64,000 nt of DNA, taken from Mariniphaga sp. (GTDB lineage: Bacteria; Bacteroidota; Bacteroidia; Bacteroidales; Prolixibacteraceae). The first letter of the stretch is position 1; the number at the start of each line of letters is the position of its first letter. Below the pieces are notes generated by a model, which was not told the DNA's origin, ran no database searches, and saw only the letters and a program-made list of their open reading frames with translations. Both the position numbers and the translations under genes were made by a program. Location of the stretch: contig JANXZJ010000172.1 in the NCBI GenBank assembly GCA_025355585.1, forward strand, positions 1-64,000. Direction: 5' to 3'. Positions 17,958-27,267 of this stretch are shown one piece after another.

Positions 17958-19220
17958 CTATTCTCCCTTAATTGTCTGGTAATTCACAGATACTTGTACT
18001 AATTGAACCTTCCGTGTTTCGAGGTTTGCTTTGGCCTGAAGCGCAGCGTTCAGATCGCGGATGTAATCTGCCGAGGTGATCGCGCCATTTTCGAGTGCAA
18101 CGGCCGATCGTTTACTGATTTGATCCTTAATTGCAACCAACTGTTCATCACTATTTATAAGATTTTTAAGTCTTTGTGCATTGTTCTCTTCCTGAGCAAG
18201 TGACATCTTTATTGAACGATTGAAATTGTCAAGATTCGTTTCGATGATGTCCTTCTGAAGTTTCATAGCCGATCTTTCACGGCTTGTTTTATGCCAATCC
18301 CATATGTTCCACGACAATCCCGCACCAACCATGTACCAGTCGGCAAAATTGTTGTCGAGCATATTCAACCCCGGCCGACCATATCCGGCCTGACCGAATG
18401 CAAATACAAATGGTTTTCGTGAATTGGTCAGAACGTCCTCATTTTTATCGATTTTCGATTTCTGCAATGTGAAAAGCATCAACTCCGGCCTTTTTAAATC
18501 ATTGTTAACGTCGATTGTCATAAGCGCTGGTTTCGAAAAGGTTGTTTGTTCAGTGATTGCTGTTCCTGCAACAATTTCGAGAAGAGCTAATGTCGTGCGG
18601 CAGGTTGATTTCAGTTCTGTCTCTTGTTGTTCTGTCAGCAATTTTTCAGCCCGCAACTGATCCAGTTCATTGGGTAAGGAAACGCCATTATTCACGGCAG
18701 AACTTACAATTTTTATTCTTTCGTCAAGCGTCTCTTTTTTCAGATCGACAATCCTTAAATTTTCCTGAATTATCAAAGCGTTAAAATACAACGTATTTAC
18801 TGTTTCTTTTATTTTATATAGCTCCGTTTCGATTTGTTGTTTCGATACCAGCCTGTCTGCCTCTTCAAGTTCTTGTCTTTTTTTTGCAACTCCTCCGTCA
18901 AAAAGTTTTTGACGGATATCGACATATGCCTTATACTGATCTTTCGAAAGTGGCTCAGGACCTGCAAACCCTGGTATTTTTAGCGCCAATTTCGTTACAT
19001 CCGACTGCCACGATGCCCTTGCGGTAAGATCGAATTGTGGCAAGTTCAATACCTGAATGTTTTGTTGACGGAGTTCCGAAATCTGGTTAATAATTCCTGC
19101 TTGTCTCAACAAGGGGTGATTTCTTCGGGCCATTGACTGGCAGCTATCTAAGCTCATTTCTTGCCCGTATGACCACAAACAAGTAAAGGTGAAAAACAAA
19201 ATTGAAATGAATCTTCTCAT
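17958..19220 (-). CDS. TolC-family outer-membrane efflux protein
   Basis: MSLDSCQSMARRNHPLLRQAGI...WNIWDWHKTSRERSAMKLQKDIIETNLDNFNRSIKM...AVALENGAITSADYIRDLNAALQAKANLE. Confidence 0.92.
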   Translation of the reverse strand: MRRFISILFFTFTCLWSYGQEMSLDSCQSMARRNHPLLRQAGIINQISELRQQNIQVLNLPQFDLTARASWQSDVTKLALKIPGFAGPEPLSKDQYKAYVDIRQKLFDGGVAKKRQELEEADRLVSKQQIETELYKIKETVNTLYFNALIIQENLRIVDLKKETLDERIKIVSSAVNNGVSLPNELDQLRAEKLLTEQQETELKSTCRTTLALLEIVAGTAITEQTTFSKPALMTIDVNNDLKRPELMLFTLQKSKIDKNEDVLTNSRKPFVFAFGQAGYGRPGLNMLDNNFADWYMVGAGLSWNIWDWHKTSRERSAMKLQKDIIETNLDNFNRSIKMSLAQEENNAQRLKNLINSDEQLVAIKDQISKRSAVALENGAITSADYIRDLNAALQAKANLETRKVQLVQVSVNYQTIKGE

Positions 19221-19816
19221 GCTTCTATAAATTTTAAAATCATATTTTTAACAACCTCTTTCCGTTCATTTAGAAAGCGATCGTACGCTTCCCTGTCATC
19301 ATTAAAATAAACCATTTGCAACAAAGGGCGCGCGACAAAAGGGAAGACCAGCATTCCCAATAAACTAATAACAATATGCCGGGGATCGAGTTTTGACAAA
19401 TTACCAGAATGAACTCCATTTAAAAGCAAGTCAAGTATCTTTTGCGGTTCAATTCCCGATTCAAACATGAGGGTTTTTAATACTTTAGGATCGCGGTTGA
19501 TCTCACTAATAATGAATTGCGGAACATAGGGATTGGCCTGAATCAGATTGATATAGTTGTCGATAAATGCGATCAGCTTTTCTTTGGCAGAAACTTCAGA
19601 AGAAAGCGTGTCTTTTACTTTTACAAAAAATTTGGAGAAGGTATCTTTGAATACCGATTTAAATAGGTTTTCTTTGCTTCTGAAATAGTAATGCAGTAAT
19701 GCCTTATTCATACCGGCTTCATCGGCAATTTCCTGCATACGGGCACCTTCCATTCCTTTAAGAATAAATATTCGCCGGGCAGCTTCGTAAATTTTCTCTT
19801 CTGTTGTACGATCCAT
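19217..19816 (-). CDS. TetR/AcrR-family transcriptional regulator
   Basis: MDRTTEEKIYEAARRIFILKGMEGARMQEIADEAGMNKALLHYYFRSKENLFKSVF. Confidence 0.95.
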   Translation of the reverse strand: MDRTTEEKIYEAARRIFILKGMEGARMQEIADEAGMNKALLHYYFRSKENLFKSVFKDTFSKFFVKVKDTLSSEVSAKEKLIAFIDNYINLIQANPYVPQFIISEINRDPKVLKTLMFESGIEPQKILDLLLNGVHSGNLSKLDPRHIVISLLGMLVFPFVARPLLQMVYFNDDREAYDRFLNERKEVVKNMILKFIEA

Positions 19817-19831
19817 GTTCTTATCCTTTTG

Positions 19832-19851
19832 GTTTAACCATCCGGTTAAAC
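19832..19851. promoter_or_regulatory. Putative TetR operator 1: GTTTAACC-ATCC-GGTTAAAC
   Basis: Perfect 8-bp arms with 4-bp spacer, 15 bp upstream of the TetR start codon. Confidence 0.75.
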
Positions 19852-19905
19852 ATGGGTCAAAGAAAAGATATTTTTTTGATTCAAGCAATAGTTTTACTGG
19901 AAATA

Positions 19906-19921
19906 TTAACCAGATGGTTAA
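19906..19921. promoter_or_regulatory. Putative TetR operator 2: TTAACC-AGAT-GGTTAA
   Basis: Same TTAACC-N4-GGTTAA architecture as operator 1. Confidence 0.7.
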
Positions 19922-19935
19922 ATATTTTGCAAACA

Positions 19936-19970
19936 AAACCCCCGAAAAGCGATTCGTTTTTCGGGGGTTT
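19936..19970. terminator. Terminator hairpin downstream of the minus-strand esterase gene (19991..20929), upstream of the efflux operon
   Basis: AAACCCCCGAAAA (19936-19948) / TTTTCGGGGGTTT (19958-19970). Confidence 0.85.
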
Positions 19971-19990
19971 AAATATTACCAAATCAACTA

Positions 19991-20899
19991 TTAATACAAA
20001 GTCGACTGTTTATACTCTGGTTTCTTGTTGAATAAATTGTAAAGAAACGATTTTGATTCTGGTTTGTTATCCTGATTATCAGGCTGCATCGGAAGGTTCT
20101 TTACTAAAAGTGCCTTCTTTTCGTTGGTAATACTTCCGGAGTTAACCGAATCAACCTTTGGATTCCATAAGGAAGTAATTTCCATAAACTTCTCATATGC
20201 TTGCTTATGCTGACTAAGTAACCATTTGTAAATAGTCTGATCAGAATAAACTTTCTGGATACCATGCCCTTGTCCTTTCAATACAGAAAACTTTGGTTTT
20301 GATCCAAGTTCCTGCAATGCATCAACCATCTGCACCGAACGTTTGAGATTTACTTTTTTATCTACTTCACCATGGAACACCCAGGTTGGTATATCTTTTA
20401 GTGTCTCCACCATTCTTGTCTGTCCACCACCACAAAGTGGCATAATTGCTGCAAAGTATTCAGGATAACGTGATGCGATGTCCCAGGTACCAAAACCTCC
20501 AAGACTCATTCCTGTAAGATAAACGCGGGAAGGATCGATGTTATACTTGTCCTTCAGTTCTTTGTAAAACGATTCGAACCATGCTCCGGCTGTCCAGTTT
20601 TTGTTTGATGGACATTGAGGTGAGATTACAATAGCATCAACGTTCATTCCTCTTTCGAGATAAAATGGTGGGCCGTACTTTTTTAATCTTTCAAGATTGT
20701 TGCCTTTGCAAGAACTGCCATGAAGGTAAATTATTAGAGGCCAAACCTTTGCGTTTGCCTTGCTATATCCGTCTGGTAAATATGCCAGGTAAGGGTAAGT
20801 TTTTGATTTTTCTGCCATTAGCGGAGAATTGCCTCCCGGTGTTTTAGCTGTGAGCGACACAGTAAAACTTAAAAGTGCAATCAGGGCGATTAATCTCAT
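19991..20899 (-). CDS. Secreted prolyl-oligopeptidase/dienelactone-hydrolase-like esterase
   Basis: Signal peptide MRLIALIALLSFTVSLTA; WPLIIYLHGSSCKGNN...VYLTGMSLGGFGTWDIASRYPEYFAAIMPLCGGG. Confidence 0.88.
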   Translation of the reverse strand: MRLIALIALLSFTVSLTAKTPGGNSPLMAEKSKTYPYLAYLPDGYSKANAKVWPLIIYLHGSSCKGNNLERLKKYGPPFYLERGMNVDAIVISPQCPSNKNWTAGAWFESFYKELKDKYNIDPSRVYLTGMSLGGFGTWDIASRYPEYFAAIMPLCGGGQTRMVETLKDIPTWVFHGEVDKKVNLKRSVQMVDALQELGSKPKFSVLKGQGHGIQKVYSDQTIYKWLLSQHKQAYEKFMEITSLWNPKVDSVNSGSITNEKKALLVKNLPMQPDNQDNKPESKSFLYNLFNKKPEYKQSTLY

Positions 20900-21116
20900 A
20901 TCTTGTCCTGTTAAGTGAATAATACGCAAAAATAACTTTTTAATTGGTGCGAAAACCTAAATTCAGGTTTTTTAAAATATTTTAACACAATATTCGAAAA
21001 AATACTAAGCGCAAATATTTGATATAATGCATATTAAATATTAATTTGTTCATATGCGCTATTTTGCATTTGTAAGTTGAATAGTGCTTTAACTGACTTT
21101 TATTCCCAATTGAACT

Positions 21117-21962
21117 TCAAAAAGACGAAGCTGTTTGACTATTACATTTCAACAGTTCAAACATTTCGTCCCTGGTTTCTTTGGCGCTTTCAGCCGCTTT
21201 GAGTGCAAAATCATGACCATTTGAAGCGTAAATGATCGCTCTTGATGAATTTACAAGCAGACCACATTGTGCATTCATTCCATATTTTGCAACTTCCTGC
21301 AAGCTTCCTCCTTGTGCACCTACTCCTGGAACAAGCAGAAAGTGATCAGGAACAATATTTCTGATTCCGGCTAGTTCTGCAGCTTTGGTTGCTCCAATTA
21401 CAAACATCATATTCTCTGCATTTCCCCACTCCTGCGAAATCCGAAGCACCTTCTCGAAAAGCTTTTCGCCAGTAATAGCGTCAGCAATGAACTGGAAATC
21501 AGATGCTCCTTTATTTGATGTTAATGCAAGGAGAACCACCCGTTTCCCTTCATAAGCCAGAAATGGTTTCACAGAATCTTCGCCCATATAAGGAGCGACT
21601 GTGACTGCATCAAACTTTAATTTCTCGAAAAAAGCCCTTGCATACATTGATGAAGTATTTCCTATATCTCCCCGTTTCGCATCAGCGATCAAGAAAATGT
21701 CGGGATAATTTTCACGAATGTAGTGAACTGTTTTTTCAAGACTTCGCCAGCCCTCCAACCCTTCCGATTCGTAAAACGCAAGGTTTGGCTTGTAAGCAAC
21801 TGTATATTGGGCTGTAGCATCGACGATCTCTTTATTGAACGCAAAGATCGGATCGGTTGTGTCAAGTAAAAAACCTGGAATTTTCTTGATGTCGGTATCG
21901 AGACCTACACAAAGAAACGAACCCTTCTTTTGAATATTTTCGAATAGTTGCTGATTGTTCAT
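21117..21962 (-). CDS. pyrF: Orotidine-5'-phosphate decarboxylase (type 2)
   Basis: [17 protein letters not shown]...[16 protein letters not shown]...[22 protein letters not shown]. Confidence 0.95.
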   Translation of the reverse strand: MNNQQLFENIQKKGSFLCVGLDTDIKKIPGFLLDTTDPIFAFNKEIVDATAQYTVAYKPNLAFYESEGLEGWRSLEKTVHYIRENYPDIFLIADAKRGDIGNTSSMYARAFFEKLKFDAVTVAPYMGEDSVKPFLAYEGKRVVLLALTSNKGASDFQFIADAITGEKLFEKVLRISQEWGNAENMMFVIGATKAAELAGIRNIVPDHFLLVPGVGAQGGSLQEVAKYGMNAQCGLLVNSSRAIIYASNGHDFALKAAESAKETRDEMFELLKCNSQTASSF

Positions 21963-22042
21963 GCTTTCAATTTTGATCGGTAATTCATTAATAATATTAA
22001 TTGCGCTGTAGAGACGCACGGCAGTGCTTCTCTACAATTGGA

Positions 22043-23128
22043 TTATAATTCTGTCTCCTTTAACCTTTCTGTATTCTCCTCGACCCTGAGTTTATCGATA
22101 ATATCTTCAATATCACCATCCATAACGGCGGGAAGATTATAAACGGTGTACCCAATCCGGTGATCAGTCATACGACCCTGCGGATAATTGTACGTGCGGA
22201 TTTTGGCTGAACGGTCACCTGTTGAGACCATTGTTTTCCTCCGTGATGCAATATCATCCATGTATTTTTGGTATTCCATGTTGTAGATCCTTGTCCGGAG
22301 CTCACCCATTGCCTTCGACAAGTTTTTTATCTGCGATTTCTCATCCTGACAAGTCACGACAATTCCTGTTGGAATATGGGTTAACCTGATGGCTGAATAG
22401 GTGGTATTTACACTCTGACCGCCGGGACCGGAAGAGCAGTAAGTGTCTTTGCGAATATCCGTTTCGCGAAGATCAATATCAAACTCTTCTGCTTCAGGTA
22501 ACACGGCGACAGTAGATGCCGAAGTGTGAATACGTCCCTGCGTTTCGGTTTGCGGAACCCTTTGTACGCGATGTACCCCCGATTCGAATTTAAGAATTCC
22601 GTAGACATTTTCGCCCGTTACCTTGGCGACTATTTCTTTAAATCCACCTGAAGTTCCTTCTGTTGAGCTTGTCACTTCGAGTTTCCAGTTCTTGCGATCG
22701 CAGAATTTCGAATACATCCTGAAAAGATCACCTGCAAAAATGGCGGCTTCATCACCACCTGTTCCGCCACGAATCTCCAAAATTGCATTCTTGCTATCTT
22801 CGGGATCAGCCGGAACGAGCAGAAACCTGATCTCATCCTCATGTTCTTTGATCAGATTCTCGCTGTTTTCGAGCTCTTCACGAGCCATTTCACGTAAATC
22901 TTCATCTGTTTCGGTTTCAAGTATTTCCTTGGCATCCGAAAAGTTTTTCAATAGATTCTGGTACCTCTTAAATGATTTTACCAGCGAATCGAGCTGTTTG
23001 TAATCCTGATTAAGTTTTACATATCGCTTCATATCTTTCATGATATCCGGATCGGAAATCTGCTGGCTAACTTCGTCGAAGCGGATCTTAATCCCTTCGT
23101 ATTTTTCTATTAATGAATTATTTGACAT
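22043..23128 (-). CDS. prfA: Peptide chain release factor 1
   Basis: EIRGGTGGDEAAIFAGDLFRMY...SGVHRVQRVPQTETQGRIHTSASTVAVLPE...CSSGPGGQSVNTTYSAIRLTH (GGQ motif). Confidence 0.98.
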   Translation of the reverse strand: MSNNSLIEKYEGIKIRFDEVSQQISDPDIMKDMKRYVKLNQDYKQLDSLVKSFKRYQNLLKNFSDAKEILETETDEDLREMAREELENSENLIKEHEDEIRFLLVPADPEDSKNAILEIRGGTGGDEAAIFAGDLFRMYSKFCDRKNWKLEVTSSTEGTSGGFKEIVAKVTGENVYGILKFESGVHRVQRVPQTETQGRIHTSASTVAVLPEAEEFDIDLRETDIRKDTYCSSGPGGQSVNTTYSAIRLTHIPTGIVVTCQDEKSQIKNLSKAMGELRTRIYNMEYQKYMDDIASRRKTMVSTGDRSAKIRTYNYPQGRMTDHRIGYTVYNLPAVMDGDIEDIIDKLRVEENTERLKETEL

Positions 23129-23189
23129 CTAATTGTGTTTTTACTGGTTGAGGGAAATGAAATTGAATTCGCAATGAAGTAAAGCGTAG

Positions 23190-24359
23190 CTAATACTCAA
23201 AGGTGCCAAATTCGGAGTGGATGGTTACCTTTTTACCATTGTACAATTCGACATGTCCAATAACCTGGGCATCAATATTAAATGATTTGGCGATGGCTAT
23301 TATTCCATCAACTGCTTCCTTATCGGCATATATTTCGAACCGATGTCCCATATTGAAAACCTTGTACATTTCTTGCCACGACGTTCCGCTTTGTTCCTGA
23401 ATCAGTTTGAAGAGCGGCGGAACCGGGAAAAGATTGTCTTTTATAACATGTACATTTTCAATAAAATGGAGGACTTTTGTCTGAGCTCCTCCAGAGCAAT
23501 GAATCATTCCTGAGATGGAAGATCTGAATTGTTCCAGTACCTTTTTAATAACTGGTGCATAAGTTCTCGTGGGTGAAAGAACCAACTTGCCAGCATCCAG
23601 GTCTGTTCCTTCGATACGATCGGTCAGTTTACAATTGCCAGAAAAGACAAGCGATTCGGGTACCGATGGATCGTAACTTTCAGGATATTTTTTGGCGAGG
23701 TATTTGGCGAAGACATCGTGACGAGCAGAGGTAAGACCATTGCTTCCCATTCCTCCGTTGTATTCTTTTTCGTAAGAAGCTTTTCCTGAAGATGATAACC
23801 CAATAATGCAATTGCCGGCTTTTATCTGATCTGCCGAAATAACCTCAGATCTTTTCATTCGGCAGGTTACCGTCGAATCGACAATGATAGTTCGCACGAG
23901 GTCGCCGACATCGGCAGTTTCGCCACCTGTGGGCCAAATATTTATTCCGGTTTCTCTTAACTCTGTGCAAAGATCTTCGGTTCCTTCAATGATGGCAGAG
24001 ATCACCTCGCCCGGTATTTTGTTCTTATTTCTTCCAATTGTCGAGGAAAGGAGGATATTATCAACCGCTCCAACGCAAAGTAAATCATCAAGATTCATTA
24101 CAATTGCATCCTGTGCAATCCCTTTCCAAACCGATAGATCACCTGTCTCTTTCCAATAAAGGTATGCGAGAGAGGATTTTGTTCCGGCTCCATCAGCATG
24201 CATTATATTACAGTATTCCGAATCTCCACCCAGAAAATCGGGTACGACTTTACAAAAAGCTTTCGGAAAAAGCCCTTTGTCAATGTTTTTAATGGCATTA
24301 TGAACATCCTCTTTAGAAGCCGAAACACCCCTGAGGTCATATCTGTTGTCGGAACTCAT
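23190..24359 (-). CDS. purM: Phosphoribosylformylglycinamidine cyclo-ligase
   Basis: IMHADGAGTKSSLAYLYWKETGDLSVWKGIAQDAIVMNLDDLLCVGAVDNILLSSTIGRNK...WPTGGETADVGDLVRTIIVDSTV. Confidence 0.93.
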   Translation of the reverse strand: MSSDNRYDLRGVSASKEDVHNAIKNIDKGLFPKAFCKVVPDFLGGDSEYCNIMHADGAGTKSSLAYLYWKETGDLSVWKGIAQDAIVMNLDDLLCVGAVDNILLSSTIGRNKNKIPGEVISAIIEGTEDLCTELRETGINIWPTGGETADVGDLVRTIIVDSTVTCRMKRSEVISADQIKAGNCIIGLSSSGKASYEKEYNGGMGSNGLTSARHDVFAKYLAKKYPESYDPSVPESLVFSGNCKLTDRIEGTDLDAGKLVLSPTRTYAPVIKKVLEQFRSSISGMIHCSGGAQTKVLHFIENVHVIKDNLFPVPPLFKLIQEQSGTSWQEMYKVFNMGHRFEIYADKEAVDGIIAIAKSFNIDAQVIGHVELYNGKKVTIHSEFGTFEY

Positions 24360-24567
24360 GTTGATAATCAATTGTTTGCAATAATCCTGAAAATATTCCG
24401 GTTTCCCGTTTTCAAGTGGCGCGAAATTAGCACTATTTCGTGGATTTACCTTCTTCCTTTGTCAAATCCTTGCCACCGGCAGCTGACAACTGATTCCTGG
24501 CAACTTGCTTTTGGCAACTTGCGGCTGCTTTGGTATTGCTTTCTCAGCTTTATTTCCTTTGAACGCC

Positions 24568-26559
24568 CTACTTCTCAAACTTCTCCTTGTAATCGGAAGA
24601 TAAGACCCTGAATTCAGTCCGGCGATTGATCTGGTGACAAATTTCCCGTTGTTTTTCATCTGCAAGCGATTCAATAAAACTGCAGGTGAGTTCTCTTCCC
24701 TGTTTCAGAAACGGATATTCTTTGGCCAGTTTCTTCGTGACTGTTTTAGGTGCAGTCTTTCCGTATCCTTTAGCAACCAATCTACCGGGCTGTATACCTT
24801 TGGCAATTAAATAAGTAACGACCGATTGTGCCCGTTTCTGAGATATTTCGGAATTAGTGGCATCGTCACCCCTGCAATCGGTGTGCGCCATTAATTCAAT
24901 GACAGTAGTCGGATTCAGAACGAGCAATTCGGTCAGGCTGTCGAGAGCTGTCACAGATTCAGGAAGCAGATCCCATTTACCGAATTCGTAATAAATATTG
25001 TCAACACTGATTGGCAAGTCGGCTGGCGTAAGTTCCAATCGTACCTGGAACTGTTTTCCCTCATCGATTCCAATAGTTGAAGCGACTGTTTTCGTATTCA
25101 GAAATCCTTTTCGGTAAGCAGCTACAATATATTCAACCTCAGGTTTTAATTTGAAGTTAAATTTGCCATTCTCTGCGGTCATTTTCAGCATCGTACCATC
25201 AGTTCCGATCAACTTCACCGTAGCATCGTTGATTCTTGATCCGTTTTCTTTGTTAAAGATGTTCCCTTCTATTTCATAGGTTTTTGGTGGCAGTAAAAAA
25301 GTGTAAATGTCGTCTTTACGACTTCCTTCGCGATTACTGCTAAACAAACCCCGCTCTTCTCCCTTGTAAAATGAGATGGCAAAATCATCTCCGGTAGAGT
25401 TGATGGGGGATTTCATATTTTCAACTACCCATTTCCCTTTTTCGTCTTTGTGAGCCATAAACAGATCGAGTCCTCCCATTCCAATATGGGCATTTGAGGA
25501 GAAATAAAGTGTTCCGTTTTCGCGGATGCAGGGGAACATCTCGTCACCCGATGTGTTGATCTCCGGTCCCGCATTCACCGGTTTTTCCCACGATTCTCCT
25601 TTTTTCTTCACAGCAAACCAGATATCTTTTCCGCCGTAACCACCCGGGCGGTCTGAAACGAAGTAAAGGGTATTGCCATCAGCTGAAACTGAAGGGTGAG
25701 CGGCCATCAAACTATCATTTCCAATCTTTACTTTTACCGGATCTCCCCATAAACCTGAGAGTTGTGTAGCAGAAAAGATCTCAGCACCCCGCTCTTCTGT
25801 TTTGTCGTAAGGACAACGTGTAAAATACATTTTATTGCCGGTTGCATTAAATGAGGCAGCTCCTTCTTCGTCAAAGGTATCAATGACCTTTTGTTCGTCA
25901 ACGAGTTGCGGCTTATCCCACCGGTTTTTCTGGAGATTATAACTGGCCCTGAAAATATCGGCATTGTATTCTCCCGTTATGGCACTTTTCTTTTTTCCGG
26001 TAGCCCCTTTTCTTGAAGAGGTGAAGAAAATCTCATTATCGTGGACCCCGGCATATGCGGCTGCAAAATCATTCGAGACAGAATTAATTTCTTTCAGGTT
26101 ATCAATCTTATATCGTGTAGGAGTTTTCAGCCATTCTTTTGTTTTCAGCGACGATTCTATCCCGTTCAGGGCCATTTCGTCTTTGGGAACAGAATCGAGA
26201 TAAGCAGTATAATTTTTGATGGCTTCGTCATACTTTCCATTTGCACGAAGCACTTCTGCATAATGAAGCCAGGTGATTGCACCGCCTGCATTGCGTATCA
26301 ACGCACTTTTATAATAACTTTCAGCCGAGCGGTATTGGCCGATTTTATAATAGGCTTCCGCAATTTTAAACTGGATTTCCGCTTTTTTCTGCCGATCCTT
26401 GGTTTGCGTGTAAACCTTTCGAAAGGAGGCAATACTTTTCGTATACTCTCCTATCTCAAAAGAGGTCATTGCTGAACGGTATTGCTTTGATACGGTGCAG
26501 GAAATGGTGAATCCGACAAGTATCAAAAGGCAGAAATGACGTATTTTAAGATAATTCAT
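24568..26559 (-). CDS. TPR / PD40 propeller / carboxypeptidase-regulatory / OmpA lipoprotein (PorE-like architecture)
   Basis: Lipobox VGFTISCTVSKQ; TPR repeats; FFTSSRKGATGKK, TLYFVSDRPGGYGGKDIWF, TLYFSSNAHIGMGGLDLF; C-terminal OmpA (MAHTDCRGDDATNSEISQKRAQSVVTYLIAKGIQPGRLVAKGYG). Confidence 0.88.
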   Translation of the reverse strand: MNYLKIRHFCLLILVGFTISCTVSKQYRSAMTSFEIGEYTKSIASFRKVYTQTKDRQKKAEIQFKIAEAYYKIGQYRSAESYYKSALIRNAGGAITWLHYAEVLRANGKYDEAIKNYTAYLDSVPKDEMALNGIESSLKTKEWLKTPTRYKIDNLKEINSVSNDFAAAYAGVHDNEIFFTSSRKGATGKKKSAITGEYNADIFRASYNLQKNRWDKPQLVDEQKVIDTFDEEGAASFNATGNKMYFTRCPYDKTEERGAEIFSATQLSGLWGDPVKVKIGNDSLMAAHPSVSADGNTLYFVSDRPGGYGGKDIWFAVKKKGESWEKPVNAGPEINTSGDEMFPCIRENGTLYFSSNAHIGMGGLDLFMAHKDEKGKWVVENMKSPINSTGDDFAISFYKGEERGLFSSNREGSRKDDIYTFLLPPKTYEIEGNIFNKENGSRINDATVKLIGTDGTMLKMTAENGKFNFKLKPEVEYIVAAYRKGFLNTKTVASTIGIDEGKQFQVRLELTPADLPISVDNIYYEFGKWDLLPESVTALDSLTELLVLNPTTVIELMAHTDCRGDDATNSEISQKRAQSVVTYLIAKGIQPGRLVAKGYGKTAPKTVTKKLAKEYPFLKQGRELTCSFIESLADEKQREICHQINRRTEFRVLSSDYKEKFEK

Positions 26560-26708
26560 ATGCGAAAATAAATTAAATCAAATGGTAGATTGCAGGTGAT
26601 GTGATGGACAAAGATAACTTATTAGCAGATTTTTATTTGGTCCGATTGTGAAAATTATCGCTAATTGAACGAAAGATTGTACCTTTGGCCTTTTAAAATG
26701 TAACAATT

Positions 26709-27146
26709 ATGATTCAAGCTGAAATTCATACAGTAAAAGGGGTGATGAAGGTTAACTTCTTCGAAAAGGATGCACCCATAGCAGTGGCCAACTTTGTAAA
26801 ACTTTCGAAAGAAGGTTTCTACGACGGACTTACTTTCCATCGTGTTATCCCGAACTTTGTAATTCAAGGGGGATGCCCAAAGGGAACAGGTTCAGGTGGA
26901 CCAGGATATACTATTAAATGCGAATTGGACGGAGACAACCAATACCACGATCGTGGCGTTTTGTCGATGGCACATGCAGGCAAAGATACAGGCGGATCAC
27001 AATTTTTTGTTTGTCACAGCCGCACCAATACAAGCCATCTCGATCGTAAACATACCTGTTTTGGTAAGGTTTATGAAGGATTGGATGTTATTGATGCCAT
27101 CCGTCAGGGTGATAAAATCGAAAAAATCGTAATTATCGAATCTTAG
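26709..27146 (+). CDS. Peptidyl-prolyl cis-trans isomerase, cyclophilin type
   Basis: [37 protein letters not shown]...[37 protein letters not shown]. Confidence 0.96.
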   Translation: MIQAEIHTVKGVMKVNFFEKDAPIAVANFVKLSKEGFYDGLTFHRVIPNFVIQGGCPKGTGSGGPGYTIKCELDGDNQYHDRGVLSMAHAGKDTGGSQFFVCHSRTNTSHLDRKHTCFGKVYEGLDVIDAIRQGDKIEKIVIIES

Positions 27147-27198
27147 GAATTGGATTGTAAAGACGCGAATCATCGTTTCTTTACCCAACATTTATATG

Positions 27199-27236
27199 AA
27201 AACCGTCTCCGAATTCGTTTCCGGGACGGTTTTTTA
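27199..27236 (+). terminator. Rho-independent terminator after the cyclophilin gene
   Basis: AAAACCGTC (27199-27207) / GACGGTTTT (27225-27233) followed by T-rich tract. Confidence 0.8.
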
Positions 27237-27267
27237 TATTATTTTAGTCGGGAATTAATCAGGGAGA

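Noticed and set aside
23884-24611. Plus-strand ORFs opposite purM and its upstream region
   Set aside because: purM on the minus strand has clear family motifs; the antisense translations look random.
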